A stretch of DNA of 64,000 nucleotides from Diphasiastrum complanatum (GCA_029204225.1 CM055103.1:22872663-22936662); one strand, 5' to 3'; shown: positions 11,700 through 24,629, counted from the stretch's first letter. The notes: generated by a model from the letters alone, not told the origin. Made by a program: numbers and translations.

Positions 11700-12290
11700 A
11701 TGTAAACGATCATGCTATATTGTGGCATAGTCGATTTGGACACATGAATACAAGATCACTTTCTTACATGTGTTGTAATAATTTAGTTGATGGATTGTAA
11801 ATCCCTCTTTCATTAAATAAGAGAAATCTTTTTTCTGTGAATCTTGCATCTATGGAAAACACTCTAGAACCATATTTTCCAGATTTCATTCCATCAAAAC
11901 AAAACAATATTAGGTCTTGTACATAGCGGTCTTTGTGGTCCAATGCCAACTCCATCCTTAGGAGATGCACTTTATTTTATCACCTTCATAGATGATTATT
12001 CTAGATGGTCTACAGTCATGTTCATTGAGCATAAATCAGAAGCCTTTGAATGCTTCAAGATGTTCAAGGCCATGGTTGAGACCCAAACATCTACAAAGGT
12101 GAAAGCACTCCAAACTGATGGTGGTGACGAATACATCTCCAATGAGATGTCCGACTATCTAGCTGAACATGGAATTCAAAGACAATTTGCAACCTCCTAC
12201 ATCAAGCCTAGTGTCAGCCATTTTAAATTTTTGGTTGCATATGTTTTGTTCATGTTCCTAAACAACTTAGGAAGAAATTGGACGAGAGGT
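11700..12290 (+). pseudogene. Copia pre-integrase and integrase core remnant
   Basis: ILWHSRFGHMN (around 11715) is the pre-integrase zinc-binding signature. From 11943 a frame reads through the integrase core with TFIDDYSRWSTVMF and TDGGDEYIS, where the second catalytic Asp is kept. After about 12200 the core breaks off, and the segment carrying the catalytic Glu is deleted before the next frame at 12278. Confidence 0.8.
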
Positions 12291-12814
12291 CTAATAAATG
12301 CATTTTCATTGGCTCTCCTGAGGAACATAAAGCTTATAAAGTTTATGATCCATCCACCAGTGTAGCATTTGTCTCCAGGGATGTAATCTTCAAAGAAGAT
12401 ACATTCTATGACTTCAAACAACCATCGGTAGTTGATGTTGTGTCATTTCATCCTATTTTACGCAGCATTGAATCTTCCAATCGTGATGTTTTTTCTACAA
12501 AATCTGCAGCTACAGCTATAGAAGTCGAGCAGCCGACAATACCTATCACCATACCAGACCAAGCTAACTCGAGCAGATTTGGACAACTTCAAGAAGAAGC
12601 ACCATCACAATCTGGTCTGAAGGTCCTCAAGGACAAAACAATTCTTGAGAGGTACACACCTCAATCTTTTTGGACTTCATCAGAAGATCCAGAGACCCTA
12701 GCCGAAGGTATTAACTGTAAGGATGTTGTGAGTGGCAAGAAGCTATGGAAAGAGCACAACTCACTTTTGACGAACCAGACCTGGACACTGTCGACTTTCC
12801 CACTCACAAGATAG
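12278..12814 (+). pseudogene. Copia integrase C-terminal region and linker
   Basis: The frame begins with the SNKCIFIG.PEEHKAYKVYDP motif that follows the integrase core in Copia elements, then a Ser/Thr-rich linker and the start of the RT N-terminal segment (LWKEHNSLLTNQTW). It ends at 12814; RT continues with a stop or frameshift. Confidence 0.8.
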
Positions 12815-13055
12815 TTATTGACAATAAGTGAATCTTCAAGAAGAAGATCAACTTTGATGGTTCCATTGCAAAATGGAAAGCACGGCTGGTGGCTAAAGGT
12901 TTCAATCAAATCCAGGGAGTGGACTATTAAGAAATTTTCAATCTTATTGTCAAAATGCAATCAATCAGGACTCTGATTGCATTAGCAGCCGTGGAAGACC
13001 TCGAAATTCATCAAATGGATGTCAAGACAACATTTCTCAATGCATTGAAGTAAGA
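12815..13055 (+). pseudogene. Copia reverse transcriptase, N-terminal part only
   Basis: [19 protein letters not shown] (around 12866-12925) and HQMDVKTTFLN (around 13008-13045) are conserved N-terminal RT motifs of Copia. One stop interrupts them near 12927. The catalytic YVDD part is absent because homology ends at about 13055. Confidence 0.8.
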
Positions 13056-15803
13056 TTGCAAAACGTTCGATTAACATTAGCAAGCATGCAAATACCATAA
13101 TAATTTTCTAAGAATATACCTTCCTACGCTCTCACATTTTGCTATTTGCTCACTCTCATTACTATTCACAAATTAGAGCCAAATTAATTATCCAATGTAA
13201 TTATCTTCATGCAAGCCAAGATTGGAGTCGCAACAAGAGTTCATTTGCACCTTAGTTAGGTGACCTATTCATTTTCCACTTATATACAATGTAACCTGTC
13301 TATTGCTAACAAATTCTTACAAAGCATTAAACTATGCAAAGTGTAATATTCCTTGGAAATTTTGTGTTTGTCCAAGCGTTTGAGTCAAATTGACAACTTC
13401 CTCATTCCACACCAATTTCAAACTTCTTGGTTTTTAAGTCCTTAAAAAACCATCGCCGATCTTAAAAGTGCCATAACTTGAATTGACTGCTACTTTAGAA
13501 ATTTTTGTGAAGTCCAAAGACAAGCTTTAGAAGCAATATGTCAAATTTGTGGTCCATTGATCAAGGGTCAACTGAACAATTGGAAAAGTTTAGCCATTAT
13601 TCCTAGCAAAAAGGCTCGCTATAATGCCTATTTTATCCAATATGTACCAATAATATTAACTAAGATGGTCATTCCCACGATATTTAACCCCACAAAAAAG
13701 TCTCTGTCAAACTAGCATATACTCTTATATATCTACAAAATTTTGCAAGTACTATTATACATGGTTTAAAATTCATGAGAAATGAAATTTGTCCAATACA
13801 TTGCCACTAAAATTGTTTTTCATGCTTGGAATAAGCTTTTCGTAGAGCAACATAATCCCTTAAGCTGAAGTTCAAACTAAAAATTCATCAAGACTCCAAT
13901 CATTATTTTGAGATCACAAGAAAATTGCCTAGTTAACACACGCAAGAGATTACATTGTCTTGATTGTATCATAGAAGAGGGTTTGCATGTAACTAAAAGA
14001 GTCATTCATGGTATTAGATAGCAAACAGTTGACAGTTGGAACATACCCCTTGTTAGCAGTTGGAATACCACTCTCATGGGTTTGTTGTGTTGTGTTGCTT
14101 AACAAAATAACTAACTAGTCATGTTCAAGATGCTAAAGTACTTGTAGACTCATTATTCACTTACCTTGTTAGTACTTGTAAAATTTCTTGACCTCGCCAA
14201 AACCGAAGCAAAAGAGTAGAATTTAATTTGATAGGACGAGTATAGTATGTATGCCAACTGAACTCATGGTGTGCTGTAAATACTTAATAAACTTCGATAT
14301 TGCAATACTGTCTTTCATGAGATTTTCTTAAGCATTTTACCTTTTTCAACAGCTTGTTGTGAACTCAAATCAACTGAAGACATCATCTTTATTTGGTAAT
14401 TAACCCAAAAACTATGACTTCATAACAATAACAGCAATTCATGAATAATCAATCGTGTGAACTGAACCAAATAATCGTGTTGCTTCCTCAGAGAGGTCAT
14501 GTACATACATATATATCCACCAGCCTGGAGGCATTAACTAATTTGTCAGCCAATATATTCTTTTTCAATCTTGTCTAGTCAATCATTGCAAATTGCTTGA
14601 TTCTAGGTGCAGCTCTTGACCTGGATCAGAGCCAAAGCTGAGCAGCAGCAGCAAATTATGCTGCCAAAATGGGCGTTTGCATTCTTGGACTCAAACTAAC
14701 ATGCAACTGAAGCTCACTAGGATCAGAAGCTGCTTTCATCCATCAACGTTGGCAGAGAATTGACAGCCATTTAATCAGAGTGATGTGGGCACACAATAAG
14801 AGAGCTTATCCTCACTGAGATTCAGACCATCAATATTTAAAAGCTAGCACCTCATTTATTTGCCGCTTTCTATTTGTAAATAGTGAAAGCACAGTCGTTT
14901 GAAACTTGTTTATACCACGTATGCTGGAACAATATTCAAACATTTTTGTTGACAGCGAATACCTCGTGGATTCTACAAGAGGCGGCTGCTGTTGTTTGGA
15001 TATTTGCAGTCTGCAAGAACATGACAAGTAAGTTTATCTGGAATCCTAACATCAAAAATCCATTCATGAACAAAAATGAGTTATCACAGATAGTGATTCT
15101 AAATAGGATTGTACGCATGGAGTATCCTCAAACATCTTCAATCAGAATGTAATCCAGAATTGACTCCAATAATGCAATGATTATGTGGTTTTTAACCGGA
15201 TTAGAACATTGGCATGTGTCAGATAAAAAGGACTTGGTTCCATTCTTTGTTTAGTCTAAAAAAATCTCCATTCCAGATTTTATCATTAGAAACATAAATT
15301 TTTGGAAGTTTATTTTTGCTAAGGTTTGTTATAATCGCCTCAATAGCTTAGTCCCCCAAGAATACATTTTAAAACAGCTATTTTGTACTCAAACCAGCTA
15401 TTTGAATGGCATTTGACCTTATCCAAGACACTTGCTCGTAGCAAAAAGTATCAGATGGTAAACGGCAGTTTAGGTTCATTTCTGACAAACAGGGTATCAA
15501 CTAACGCATCATGCCAAGAAGAATTCCCAGGTACAGAGGAATAACATACATGGCTCTCCTTGTATTCTGTTTAAAACTAATGTGTCAGGCATGAAATAAC
15601 TTTGGTTTTCTGTGGAGGGCATGATGGAAGATTTGAGTATTTATGAAACATAGGCATCTTGAGTCTTAGCTAACGCCAAAACATAATGATACAGATAGCT
15701 TATGTGCCATCAACTTTTGGCAAATTGTCACTTTTAGTATACAGATTCTCCTAAAAAGATGATGTTTTGGAGTTGATGAATCAAGAAAAAGTATCATTCA
15801 GCC
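13056..15803. other. No gene recognised; 3' side of the MAPKKK
   Basis: This AT-rich stretch has only short frames and no TE motif I recognise. Its right part lies downstream of the MAPKKK stop codon (minus strand) and should include that gene's 3' UTR and polyadenylation region, but I see no decisive signal. Confidence 0.4.
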
Positions 15804-18800
15804 TTATTTTAAAACAAAAATAGTGTGGTGATACTGAGGAAAGGAGACGAACCCGAACTGATTGGTATAATATCGAGGTGACTTCTCCTGTGGTGAAATA
15901 CTGTTAGTTGCATGTCTTGCAAGCTTCCTCTTTTCTTCTGAAAAGGTGAAATTCACATTAACGTCAAAACTAGTCTGATGATACAAAAGCAGCAAAAAGA
16001 TTAGACCGTTCACTTGTGGCTGGGGAACATACCTCGTTTGATCTCAAGCTCTTGTTGAAGCTCTTCTTCCCATTGCTTTTTACGATCACAAATGCTACAG
16101 AATAATGAACAGCAATATATCACTGATTTTTATGAACTTCACAACATTCTAAGAACTTAACAAACTTTCTGCAATTCAATAGAAGTGCACTTCATTGTGC
16201 AACATGTTGAACGAGTGTGAAAGTGGTATATAGTTATGGCACCATATGACTGAAATCAAGTAGGACACGCTTGGTCTATGAGTCATCTCCACACGTACCT
16301 GGGACTAGAAATGGGTTGTTGATGATCTTGAAGGAGCAGTCCATCTAGTTCATGTAATCTTGGAGAAGGTACATCATGAAGAATGAAATTCATGCTTTGA
16401 GCTCCACTACAATGTGGACTTTCAGAATCAACACTAGTTTCAGTTTCAAGACTACTAATTGCAACAGAGCGGCCACTCAAGCTACTCTTTTTGCTAGGTG
16501 ACTTACTGCTTACTGCTGGTAGTCTTCCTCCCGCAGGACTCAAAGGTGGAACAAAACTCACATTTGGTAGACCCAGATGAGGAGTATCCCGAAGACTATA
16601 AAGCTCCTCATAAAGGGGGCTTTGCAGCTTCTTAAGCTCTAAAGCCTGCATTATTATGATGGAAAACATCAGATGGCTGTCCTTATTTGTTCCAAATTTT
16701 CATAGCTGGAGACAAAAAGAAGTTAAAAGAAAGTACCTTCTCATCAAGAAAAACTCTTATCTTTGCTTCTGTAACCTCATCATCTTCATAAATTGCAGCA
16801 TCAGCGATACATTCACCTTGGTTTGAGCTCTCTTGTTTATTATGGCCGACATGCTTGTTATCTGTGCTACTGAGTTGGAGAGAGTCAGCACCCACATATG
16901 AAGATTCACAGACAGGGTTGAAACTCTGATCCTGTACATACTACAAATGGGTTAGAAAACAACTTAATGACATAAAGCAAGAAGGCTAACAATAAGTACA
17001 GTCAATTTTGTCAACAGTAGAACTAGCTAGCTATCTGATCATAATACAAAATGGTAATTTCATGCCTATGAAGAACACCAAGATCGTCACTTCTCTCTAC
17101 ATACAACATGTTAAAAAGAAGCCAATTGATTTATGTAAACCAAAGATGCATTTGATCTCCAAAATATGATATTCCTTGCAGATGGTAATACGTACTTTGT
17201 TCATTGTGTTCATGCAAGATGTATTTGAGAGAGAGAGAGAGACACACACACACACACACCTCTGCATCAAAGTCAAAACTTGGAGAGTCCAGCCTGACCG
17301 AACAATTTTGGTCGTCCATAGATGGAATTCTCATCTGTTGTAAACAGGACGGCGATCTGGTAGGAATAAACCCATTAACCCTGTCTCTCTAACATAGGAT
17401 GTTAGACAACCTGATGACGTAGAGGCAGGCAGTGGAATAGAAAATGTCCTTCAAGTTATCAGGAAACGCAGCACACATTCAAGTGAAAAGAAATTTCGGC
17501 AACACTGTAAGAAATTTCTCCAAAAATAAAATAAAAAGATCATACCCAAACAAGTAAACACTGCCTAAACATGATTAGGCAAATTGTGACCTACAAACAT
17601 TGACCAGTTACATACCCGTTTTTCTTATCATTGCTGGTTGAAATTGACGGTATCATTGAATCCCTCTGCACAGACGTCCATTGACATTCCTTTTATCTGC
17701 CGAATAACAGGTATATAAAATGTGCCAAAAGTTTTAACACCAAAGTCAAAAGTAGAACTCACCAAACAAGTGGATGGACCCAGATGACTATAACTTTGAT
17801 CTCCTCTTAAAACAAAAGGATGCTGCATAGTCACTCTTGCACTTGTGAGAATTACTTTAACGCAGAAACACATAAGAAGCCAAACCTAGTTGTTGAATAG
17901 CTGATGACTTGAAATAAAGAGTTACAGTAAAGTGAAACGAAAGGCAAATATCAACCTTAAGAAGTTCCGATGCACTTGGTCGACGTCTAGGTTCCCTGTG
18001 AAAACACATTTTGATCAGATGGCATCAACACAGCGTATGTGGTACTAAGTGCCACAGTACATAAATAACAAACTGCAGTCAATGAGAAAACAAAATCAAG
18101 CATTACATTGACAATGTCAGTGCAATAAGCTATTTTTGTATTGAGCTTAAGTTAACAACAAAGCTGGCCCTCCAGTTGTACCCAGACATAAGAAATAGTA
18201 AATAAACCCTTTCTGGCACCTAAAAAATCCTTGACTATTTTTGTCTTTATCAAGTTGAACTCTGCATAGTAAAAATGCAACACTTGAGACTTCGTAATCA
18301 TCGAATACACTGATTAACTCATATATCAGTCTATGTTGGGAAGTAAGTTATATGTAAACAAAATTGTTAAACTACTGACAAGCCTGCAAATTTTTTTATG
18401 ATAAGGTGTATAGTGCATATAGCTGCAAGACAGTGTTTTGCAGCTCATTCCAAAATGAGTTACAGTGCACTAGGAATATTCTGTCGATCCGTTTCAAAAC
18501 GTCTGCATTTTTTCTGCAATTTGATAGCGGGTCATTTTTTTTTCTTTTGTCTGGAACTTGATAGTGGGACAAAAGCTTGGCTTTGAAAATTTACCTAGTG
18601 GTGAAGAATGAAATCCAGGGGAAATTCATCAATTCATATGTGATTGAAATTTATTGAGAATCAGTACGTACTGTCCACCCAAGCCCCTAGATATATGGTG
18701 TCCAGTATGTGTACCAGTTAGTATACACCCAAATTCAGATTTGTGCGTGTACAGAAGGTTAACCACAACTTAACACTCTAAGAATCTAATCATAATCACC

Positions 18801-21800
18801 AAATGTACTGTTTAACTTACAGATCAGCCCAATGCTGAGAAGTAAGCTTATATGTAAATAATTCCAGAAACTACTGTCATGAGAGAAATTCTTATTCAAG
18901 TAAGGTGTATACTACATGACCAAAACCTTTAATTATCTATATAAAGCTTTAAATAATATAAGTTGTGTAGGCAACTAGACCTTCCAGGCAAAGCCTATTG
19001 TGGGAATTCTTCAAAAGGATCAGATTTGCACATGCAATGCTCATCATGAAAATACTAGAGTTTGAAACTATCCACACATGCACTCAAAAGAGAGATTCTT
19101 AAGGAATTCGAATGACACTAGGTTCAGACCTTCCAAAAAACTTCACTGCAGCGGCTCATATCTAGAAAAATGCTCGCCTGCTTGATGCAATCAGATGGCT
19201 ATCTATATAGTCCACCCAACTCTATTGCTGCTAGAGGATATATTCCAGAAAGGAACTCTATGATGACTACTAAGGTGAAGGAATATCAGCAAAACGCTAA
19301 AAACCCTGAACCTAGAGCTATTTGTTTCTTGAATGCAGACTGCAAGTGATCCACATCTTTAAACAATCATAAAAGCTTTCAACACTCGATCATTGCTAGA
19401 ACCTATTGCATCGCATGTACCAAGTTTGAAGTTTCAAAAAGCTTACACATAATGTACAGATGGCAAGACACTGATAATTAGCGGGACAGACTAGGCATAC
19501 CTTTGAAGACATTTATAAAGAAAATCTTTGGCATCTGCTGAAAGATGGTCCGGAATAGGAGGATGAGACTTTGTAGTTCCAATATGAAATAGTGCTGCCA
19601 CCTGCATTTGGAACCTAAGCTTGAAAGGGCCAAACTTCTACGATGACTCAATAAAACTCTATTGCCAGATATTTTACACTTTTTTAACACACTACAAGCA
19701 ACTGGAAAACTCAATAGCAGTTGAACAGTGATAAAAATCTGGTTAGATCTCATACAGCGAGACCTCCTAAATATAAGATATAAAAGAATCTGAATCAGTT
19801 CTTTTGTTAGCAGACCTCTTGAAATTGCTGGCTCCAAGGAGGTTTGCCCGTCGCCATCTCAATTACAGTGCATCCCACACTCCAAATATCTGCTTGCCTA
19901 GGACAAGGAACAAAATAGTAGCAGGATGATTATTAAAGAGCTTAACAAAGATACCTGGCACTTACCCCTTCATGATAAATAATAGTTCTGTAGTATACTA
20001 AACAGGCACGTAAGGAATGCCATTCTGTATGTGTTCTGTACATATTTAATATAATACATTAAAACCATTTTTTCCTTTTGAATTTTTTTTTCAAAATGTA
20101 GGCAGTCGTAGCTCAAAAACCCTAAAATAATGCCTGGAAAATCCATTGAAAAACCTGCAACCCATAGTAGTTTAAATCAAATGCATAGTTCAGCAGCTTC
20201 TAAAATTGGGCTTCAAGAAAAGAGAACAGGCTTAAAAAAGATTCAATGGCCTTTAAGAACAGGTCATTGGACGTCAAGAGAGGCAACTGGCTTTATATTG
20301 CCAAGCTACAAATCAATCTGAGGTAACCGGCCTCTAGAAGAGGCAATATGCTTCAGAATCATGCTTCAAAATTGGGAAACGATCTTCATATTTCAGAACC
20401 ACAGATCCATCTGCAGTAATGGGCTACAGGAATAGGCAACAAATTTGAATTCAGGCTTCAACACCGATTTAATCATGATCCATTTTGTACAGAGCAGAAT
20501 TCATTGCGTACATACGAATGATACATTCTGATTTCTACGATATAAATACAACTTAAAAACAACTGTACAAAGGAAGTGATAAACACACAGAGTGGTTAGC
20601 ATGCAAGTACCAATTGTGGCCTGTTTGTCTAATCACCTCAGGCGCCATCCAGTATGGAGTCCCTTTCATTGATTTTGCTTCTGATATGGTAGCCTGTTAC
20701 AAAAGTCAGCAAACCACTTAACAAATTAGGTTTTTTTCTCCTCGGACACTGCCCGTGTGGGTTTTCAACTTGGTTGGTCAATCCCACACCAAGAACCCTT
20801 TACCACCACACCACAGAGGGGTAAATTAGCTTTTTTCAAGGCTAATTCAGCAAGACGTAGTCTAAGTAATTTTTTCAATAATCTTAACCAAGAGAGCATT
20901 GAGCACCCAAAGTACAAACTAGATTTCAGGTCGAAACGAATTGTATTTCATTTCAGGTCAGCGATTTACAGTAAGAAGTTTGACCATCGGTTTGTTTGAC
21001 ACACATCTGAACAATGCTTCACGAATCACCAATTCGAGGACCATCGAATCACAATTCTATTGGGAACCAAATCGGCCAATTCGAATCGATTTTTGGTTTG
21101 AACTGAACTGATTATCGATATTTGGTGGAGAGGCAAGAAGAGTGAGAACAAGATGAGAGAGGGGAGGGGGGAGGTTTAGAAGAGGTACAGGGATTGGGAT
21201 GTTATATAATATCATTTACAAACATTGGAAAGCGTTTTTACGAATTAGGATGATGGCCATTAGAAGTTAGAACTTAAAAGGAATAGAGAAGAACTATGAG
21301 AGATTAGAGTCTGGCATTTTAATTTCTTATTTGTAAATGAGCATTAATTACAGGTCACAAGTTTTATATTCACATATATCTATGACAAATGAATAAGATT
21401 TGATGTGGGCTTTAGGATATTGAATACATAGACCCGTGAAGTACCTAAGCAATTACATTGAGTCCTATTGGTCACCCGTAGTCATTTGACAAAGCCTTTC
21501 CCTTTAGTAAGGAGCTGAACCGTAAGTGAACTCTAGCATATAAATGAATTTTGTACCTGGACCCCACCGGCACCTGTGCCGTGGGGTACTTTGACTGTAG
21601 GACTTATAGTAGGCTAGATAGTTATGCAAGGAGAACTTTGTAGCAGTGTTTCTTTGTGGGATGATCTACAAAACAATCAATCATTGATTGTCAAAATATC
21701 TTAGTTGGAATCTGGAGACTGATATGCTTTGGAATTATGATTTTACTATGTTCTTGCAATGTTTGATGCAAGGCGTTTTGCACCTTAGGTCCAAAGAATC

Positions 21801-23358
21801 ATTCAATGGGTCAAATCAAGTTTCTTACTTTTTATTTTCAAAAATATATATTTTTTAAAACTTCAGGTATTTTTTAAATATTTTTAGGAGGGGTCTTCTT
21901 TCAGTATGTGAAACAAAAAATGAATCAATAAAAAATCCATCAATGCTGAGACACAAAGAAACTTCGGGGCATATTTTTCATGAACGATGATGAATATATG
22001 AAAACTTTTTATAAGATTAGTTTTTGCAGGAGGATGCCGTGATTATCCAATTTGTGAAACTATTCATTTACTCCAAATGATGCTTGTCTGGGCTCTGCAC
22101 TTTTCTTTGTCTTCCACAACGTAGGTAAAAGGGACGAAAATATGGAAAATACATACCAGTTCAACAACCTTCTTTGATGCTCCGAAATCTGCAAGCTTTA
22201 TACAACCTTGATTGTCCACTAAAATGTTAGCACCCTGATATCACAACAAGGAATCGTAGTCACTTCAACTGATAGCTAGTTCGCAAGAAAATTGCTGATT
22301 CTCTACAGGGGCGGTTCCTCACCTTAATATCACGATGCATAATGCGATTACTGTGAAGATAATCCAGGCCGACCAGGAGCTGCCTCGTATACATCCGAAT
22401 AACCTGCTTCATTCATCTTTTTATCAACCCACTTTCACAAGCTTGTTGCGTACATACATCCGCAAACAGATGTTTGTCAAAAGGTGACGCAGAAAGGTTG
22501 TCTAAAGGAAAAGTGTGGGCCAAGCTCCAAGGTATCATGACTCTCGCATAAAGTTGATGCAATCTGATGGTTCCATAGGGCACTTACCGGCTCTGTGAAT
22601 GATCCAAATTTTCCAAGAAGAGAGGCTATCGATCCACCAGAAACAAACTCCAGAAAAATGTTTAGAGCTTCCTCTTCCCTGGCTGTGCCTAAGTACCGCT
22701 GAGAAGTCACCAAATCGTTTTTAGCTGCTTCTCTATAATCACTTGAACAGATGAGAAGATAGGTGCAAGCTGAAATACAAATATAGGTGAATTCAGGAGT
22801 CCATCCACGCATTCTTACCACGATATTAGGATGAGAGAGATTCTTGAGCAGCCTGACTTCTTCCTCCAACTCCCTCATGTGTGCCTAGAGTTTAAACAGG
22901 CCCAGCATTACGATACGGCGAGCTAATATCTATCCTCTTTCCGAATTCAATCTCAGAAAACAAGATGCGTTGTAGAACTTACTGCAATAATCATTGAAGC
23001 TCATAAATCAAAGGCATTTACTTACTTGGGCCTTTTCTTTGGTAACACTATTGGCAGTGACAAGGACCTGCATTGTACACTATGTCAAGAATTGACTCCA
23101 TGGAATGTTTGCAAACAAATATAAAATCTTCACAACACCATCTCTACATGACCTTACATGTTTTCTCATGAATCAACAAAAATCTACAGAAGTGAAGTGA
23201 TATAAAACCTGCTTGACGGCAATAAGCTCGCCAGAGTCCAGATTCAAACCCATATACACTCTTCCATAAGCACCAGAGCCAATGAGCTCCCCCTTGCGCC
23301 ATCTGAGGGTGCAAGGAGGCGAGACACCGTTGGATATGTGCTGCGCCACACCGTCCAT
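15804..23358 (-). CDS. NPK1-like: MAPKKK of the ANP/NPK1 class (about 17 exons)
   Basis: MAP kinase kinase kinase; in flowering plants this class acts in cytokinesis (phragmoplast, with a NACK-type kinesin) and stress signalling. Exons by eye, minus strand: 23358-23209, 23067-23026, 22884-22819, 22698-22588, 22403-22323, 22234-22157, 20693-20611, 19897-19816, 19601-19501, 17995-17956, 17822-17763, 17334-17260, 16931-16737, 16645-16299, 16094-16033, 15937-15804. All have GT/AG borders and compatible phases, giving about 568 residues. Kinase domain about 20-282: glycine loop GSGAYGRV 27-34, Lys49, HRD Asp148, DFG Asp166, then TPYWMAPEV. The C-terminal part has the class-typical [31 protein letters not shown] and [14 protein letters not shown] (coiled coil). 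An in-frame TGA 27 bases upstream supports the start, so the N-terminal extension of NPK1/ANP1 is absent. A further small exon between 17.63 and 17.70 kb is possible. Appears intact. Confidence 0.9.
17227..17259 (+). repeat. Compound (GA)n(CA)n microsatellite at a splice donor
   Basis: Plus strand (GA)8 followed by (CA)8-9. On the minus strand the MAPKKK exon 17334-17260 ends with GAG and the intron begins directly with GTGTGTGT, so the 5' splice site is the first unit of the repeat. Confidence 0.9.
17626..17699 (-). other. Possible additional MAPKKK exon (uncertain)
   Basis: On the minus strand an acceptor-like CAG or AAAAG (near 17700) and a good donor (ACGG followed by GTATGT near 17612) enclose an open segment. 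Used in the phase left by the preceding exon it either meets a TGA or ends in a phase that does not fit the next exon. Skipping it keeps the frame, so I left it out of the model. It could be an alternative exon, or ordinary intron. Confidence 0.25.
17996..19500 (-). other. Large MAPKKK intron (1.5 kb)
   Basis: It lies between the kinase exons 19601-19501 and 17995-17956. No TE motif or second gene is recognised in it; short frames such as 18398-18586 look like chance. Confidence 0.7.
20694..22156 (-). other. Large MAPKKK intron (1.46 kb)
   Basis: It separates the exon ending with the DFG region (22234-22157) from the APE-region exon (20693-20611). It contains no recognisable gene or element, only the hairpin at 21561-21588 and AT-rich DNA. 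Confidence 0.75.
21561..21588. repeat. GC-rich inverted repeat inside a MAPKKK intron
   Basis: ACCCCACCGGCAC and GTGCCGTGGGGT are complementary apart from one bulged C and are separated by two bases. They form a strong short hairpin in the otherwise AT-rich intron 20694-22156. No terminator-like or miRNA-like arm length is seen. Function unknown. Confidence 0.6.
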
Positions 23359-23499
23359 CTTTGCTGTTTTCTCAAACTTTACTCAAAATGCCCACCACCA
23401 GCCACATCTACCCGCCGCTTTCATTCATGGATCTTCAACAGGCTTCAAAGAGCTTAGCCTCTTGTCAGGAAAAACGAAAGCAAGGATCTGATGGAAAGG

Positions 23500-23549
23500 G
23501 CAAGAGAGAGAGAGACAGACAGAAAGAAAAATGGATCGATCGATCGATC

Positions 23550-23584
<35 letters not shown>

Positions 23585-23604
23585 CAAAGTTCAAAACGAG
23601 AGCG

Positions 23605-23657
<53 letters not shown>
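23500..23657 (+). repeat. GA and GATC microsatellites upstream of the MAPKKK start
   Basis: (GATC)4 at about 23533-23549, then GA tracts at about 23550-23577 and 23609-23656. They lie 150-300 bases before the MAPKKK start codon and appear as CT-rich tracts on the coding strand. CT-rich tracts are frequent in plant 5' UTRs and core promoters, so a regulatory role is possible but not shown. ORFs across them are artefacts of the repeat. Confidence 0.9.
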
Positions 23658-23660
<3 letters not shown>

Positions 23661-23759
23661 TTGAGGTCATGAGCCAACGGTCGACTGCTTGCGTTCGCTT
23701 CCCTTCCGTAGGTAGATGGGCCCCAGGAATGGGCCTTCCCAATCATAATTTCTTTAATT

Positions 23760-23787
23760 TGTTTTTTTTTTTTGGGGGGGGGGGGGG
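23760..23787 (+). repeat. Adjacent T and G homopolymer runs
   Basis: A run of about 13 T is followed by about 14 G. Such runs are prone to sequencing and replication slippage. They lie about 400 bases upstream of the MAPKKK start. Confidence 0.85.
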
Positions 23788-24629
23788 TCTCCTTTCCAGG
23801 ACGTGATCCCATTTTTTATTTTTTATTTTTTTCGTAAATTTTTTTCTATATGCAAATTTTGCTCTGCAAAATGTGCATGTGAATTTTTGTAAAAAAATTT
23901 GCAAAGATTCCTCCCAATGAGCTGCCACCATTTCCTTTGTTAAAAAATCAAAAATGAGATTACGGTTCTGTAAACTTTTTTTACACTCATCTCTCCGGCA
24001 AAAGGTTTCTATGAATTTTGTAAAAATATTTACTTGCAAAAATTTGTAAGAAGATTTACGTGCAAAAAAAAAAACTCAAGGATTGCTCCTCCTAAGGCGC
24101 ATTCGTTTTCTTTGTTAAAATGTTAGGATATTCATCTTCCTCTAGTAGAGAACTACAGAAAGTTCGTTATCTGCCTCCTTTCCTCTCTCTATGGGAAACT
24201 GCATGGCCAGCTTTGGAAAAAGCTTGGGAGGCATATTGCTTCCTGAGTGTTTGTCATCTTGAATCAAACAAGGTGTAGAGAAAAAACCATAAAAACATGG
24301 AGGAAAATGTACTCAATTCAATTTTAAAATTCTGGTTTCCAACCTCAATAGGTGGATTTAGCACATGTACATGCATCGCTTCTAATTTGAAGTAGGCTGT
24401 TGTCTTCCAAAATAGAATACGTGCATAAAATACAGAATCTTAGAGATTGTCCTATCCTGATTTTTAGCCAATTATGCATCCAATTCTATGTGAAAAATGT
24501 ATTTATTGAGTAATATATCAATTGCTTACCTATATATCTTCAGACATACTAACACCCAAATTGATAGCAAATTGAGATTAAGTCATAAGGTGTCATTTTC
24601 GTTTTACATCTAAGTTAAAATTTAATGTT
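23788..24629. other. No gene recognised; A/T-rich upstream flank
   Basis: The segment 23840-24120 contains two imperfect copies of a T-rich stretch with TTTGTAAA and TTTGCAAA-like words and a CTTTGTTAAAA end. No coding or RNA gene is seen. Confidence 0.4.

Larger units (their letters stand above)
10665..13055 (+). mobile_element. 3'-truncated Copia retrotransposon
   Basis: After the forward PBS come a short gag-like start near 11325, a pre-integrase and integrase remnant, the integrase-RT linker and the first part of RT. The match stops near 13055, right after the QMDVKTTFLN motif, so the rest of RT, RNase H and the 3' LTR are missing. Most of gag is missing too. The element is inactive. Confidence 0.8.

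Noticed and set aside
16283-16305. Reading the MAPKKK exon on into PRYVWR and a stop as the protein end
   Set aside because: A good donor (CAG then GTACGT) lies there, and the next exons carry the conserved RKKQWEEEL segment in matching phase.
23361-23812. Long Ser/Leu and Arg/Glu-rich ORFs
   Set aside because: They are translations of the GA/CT microsatellites upstream of the MAPKKK.
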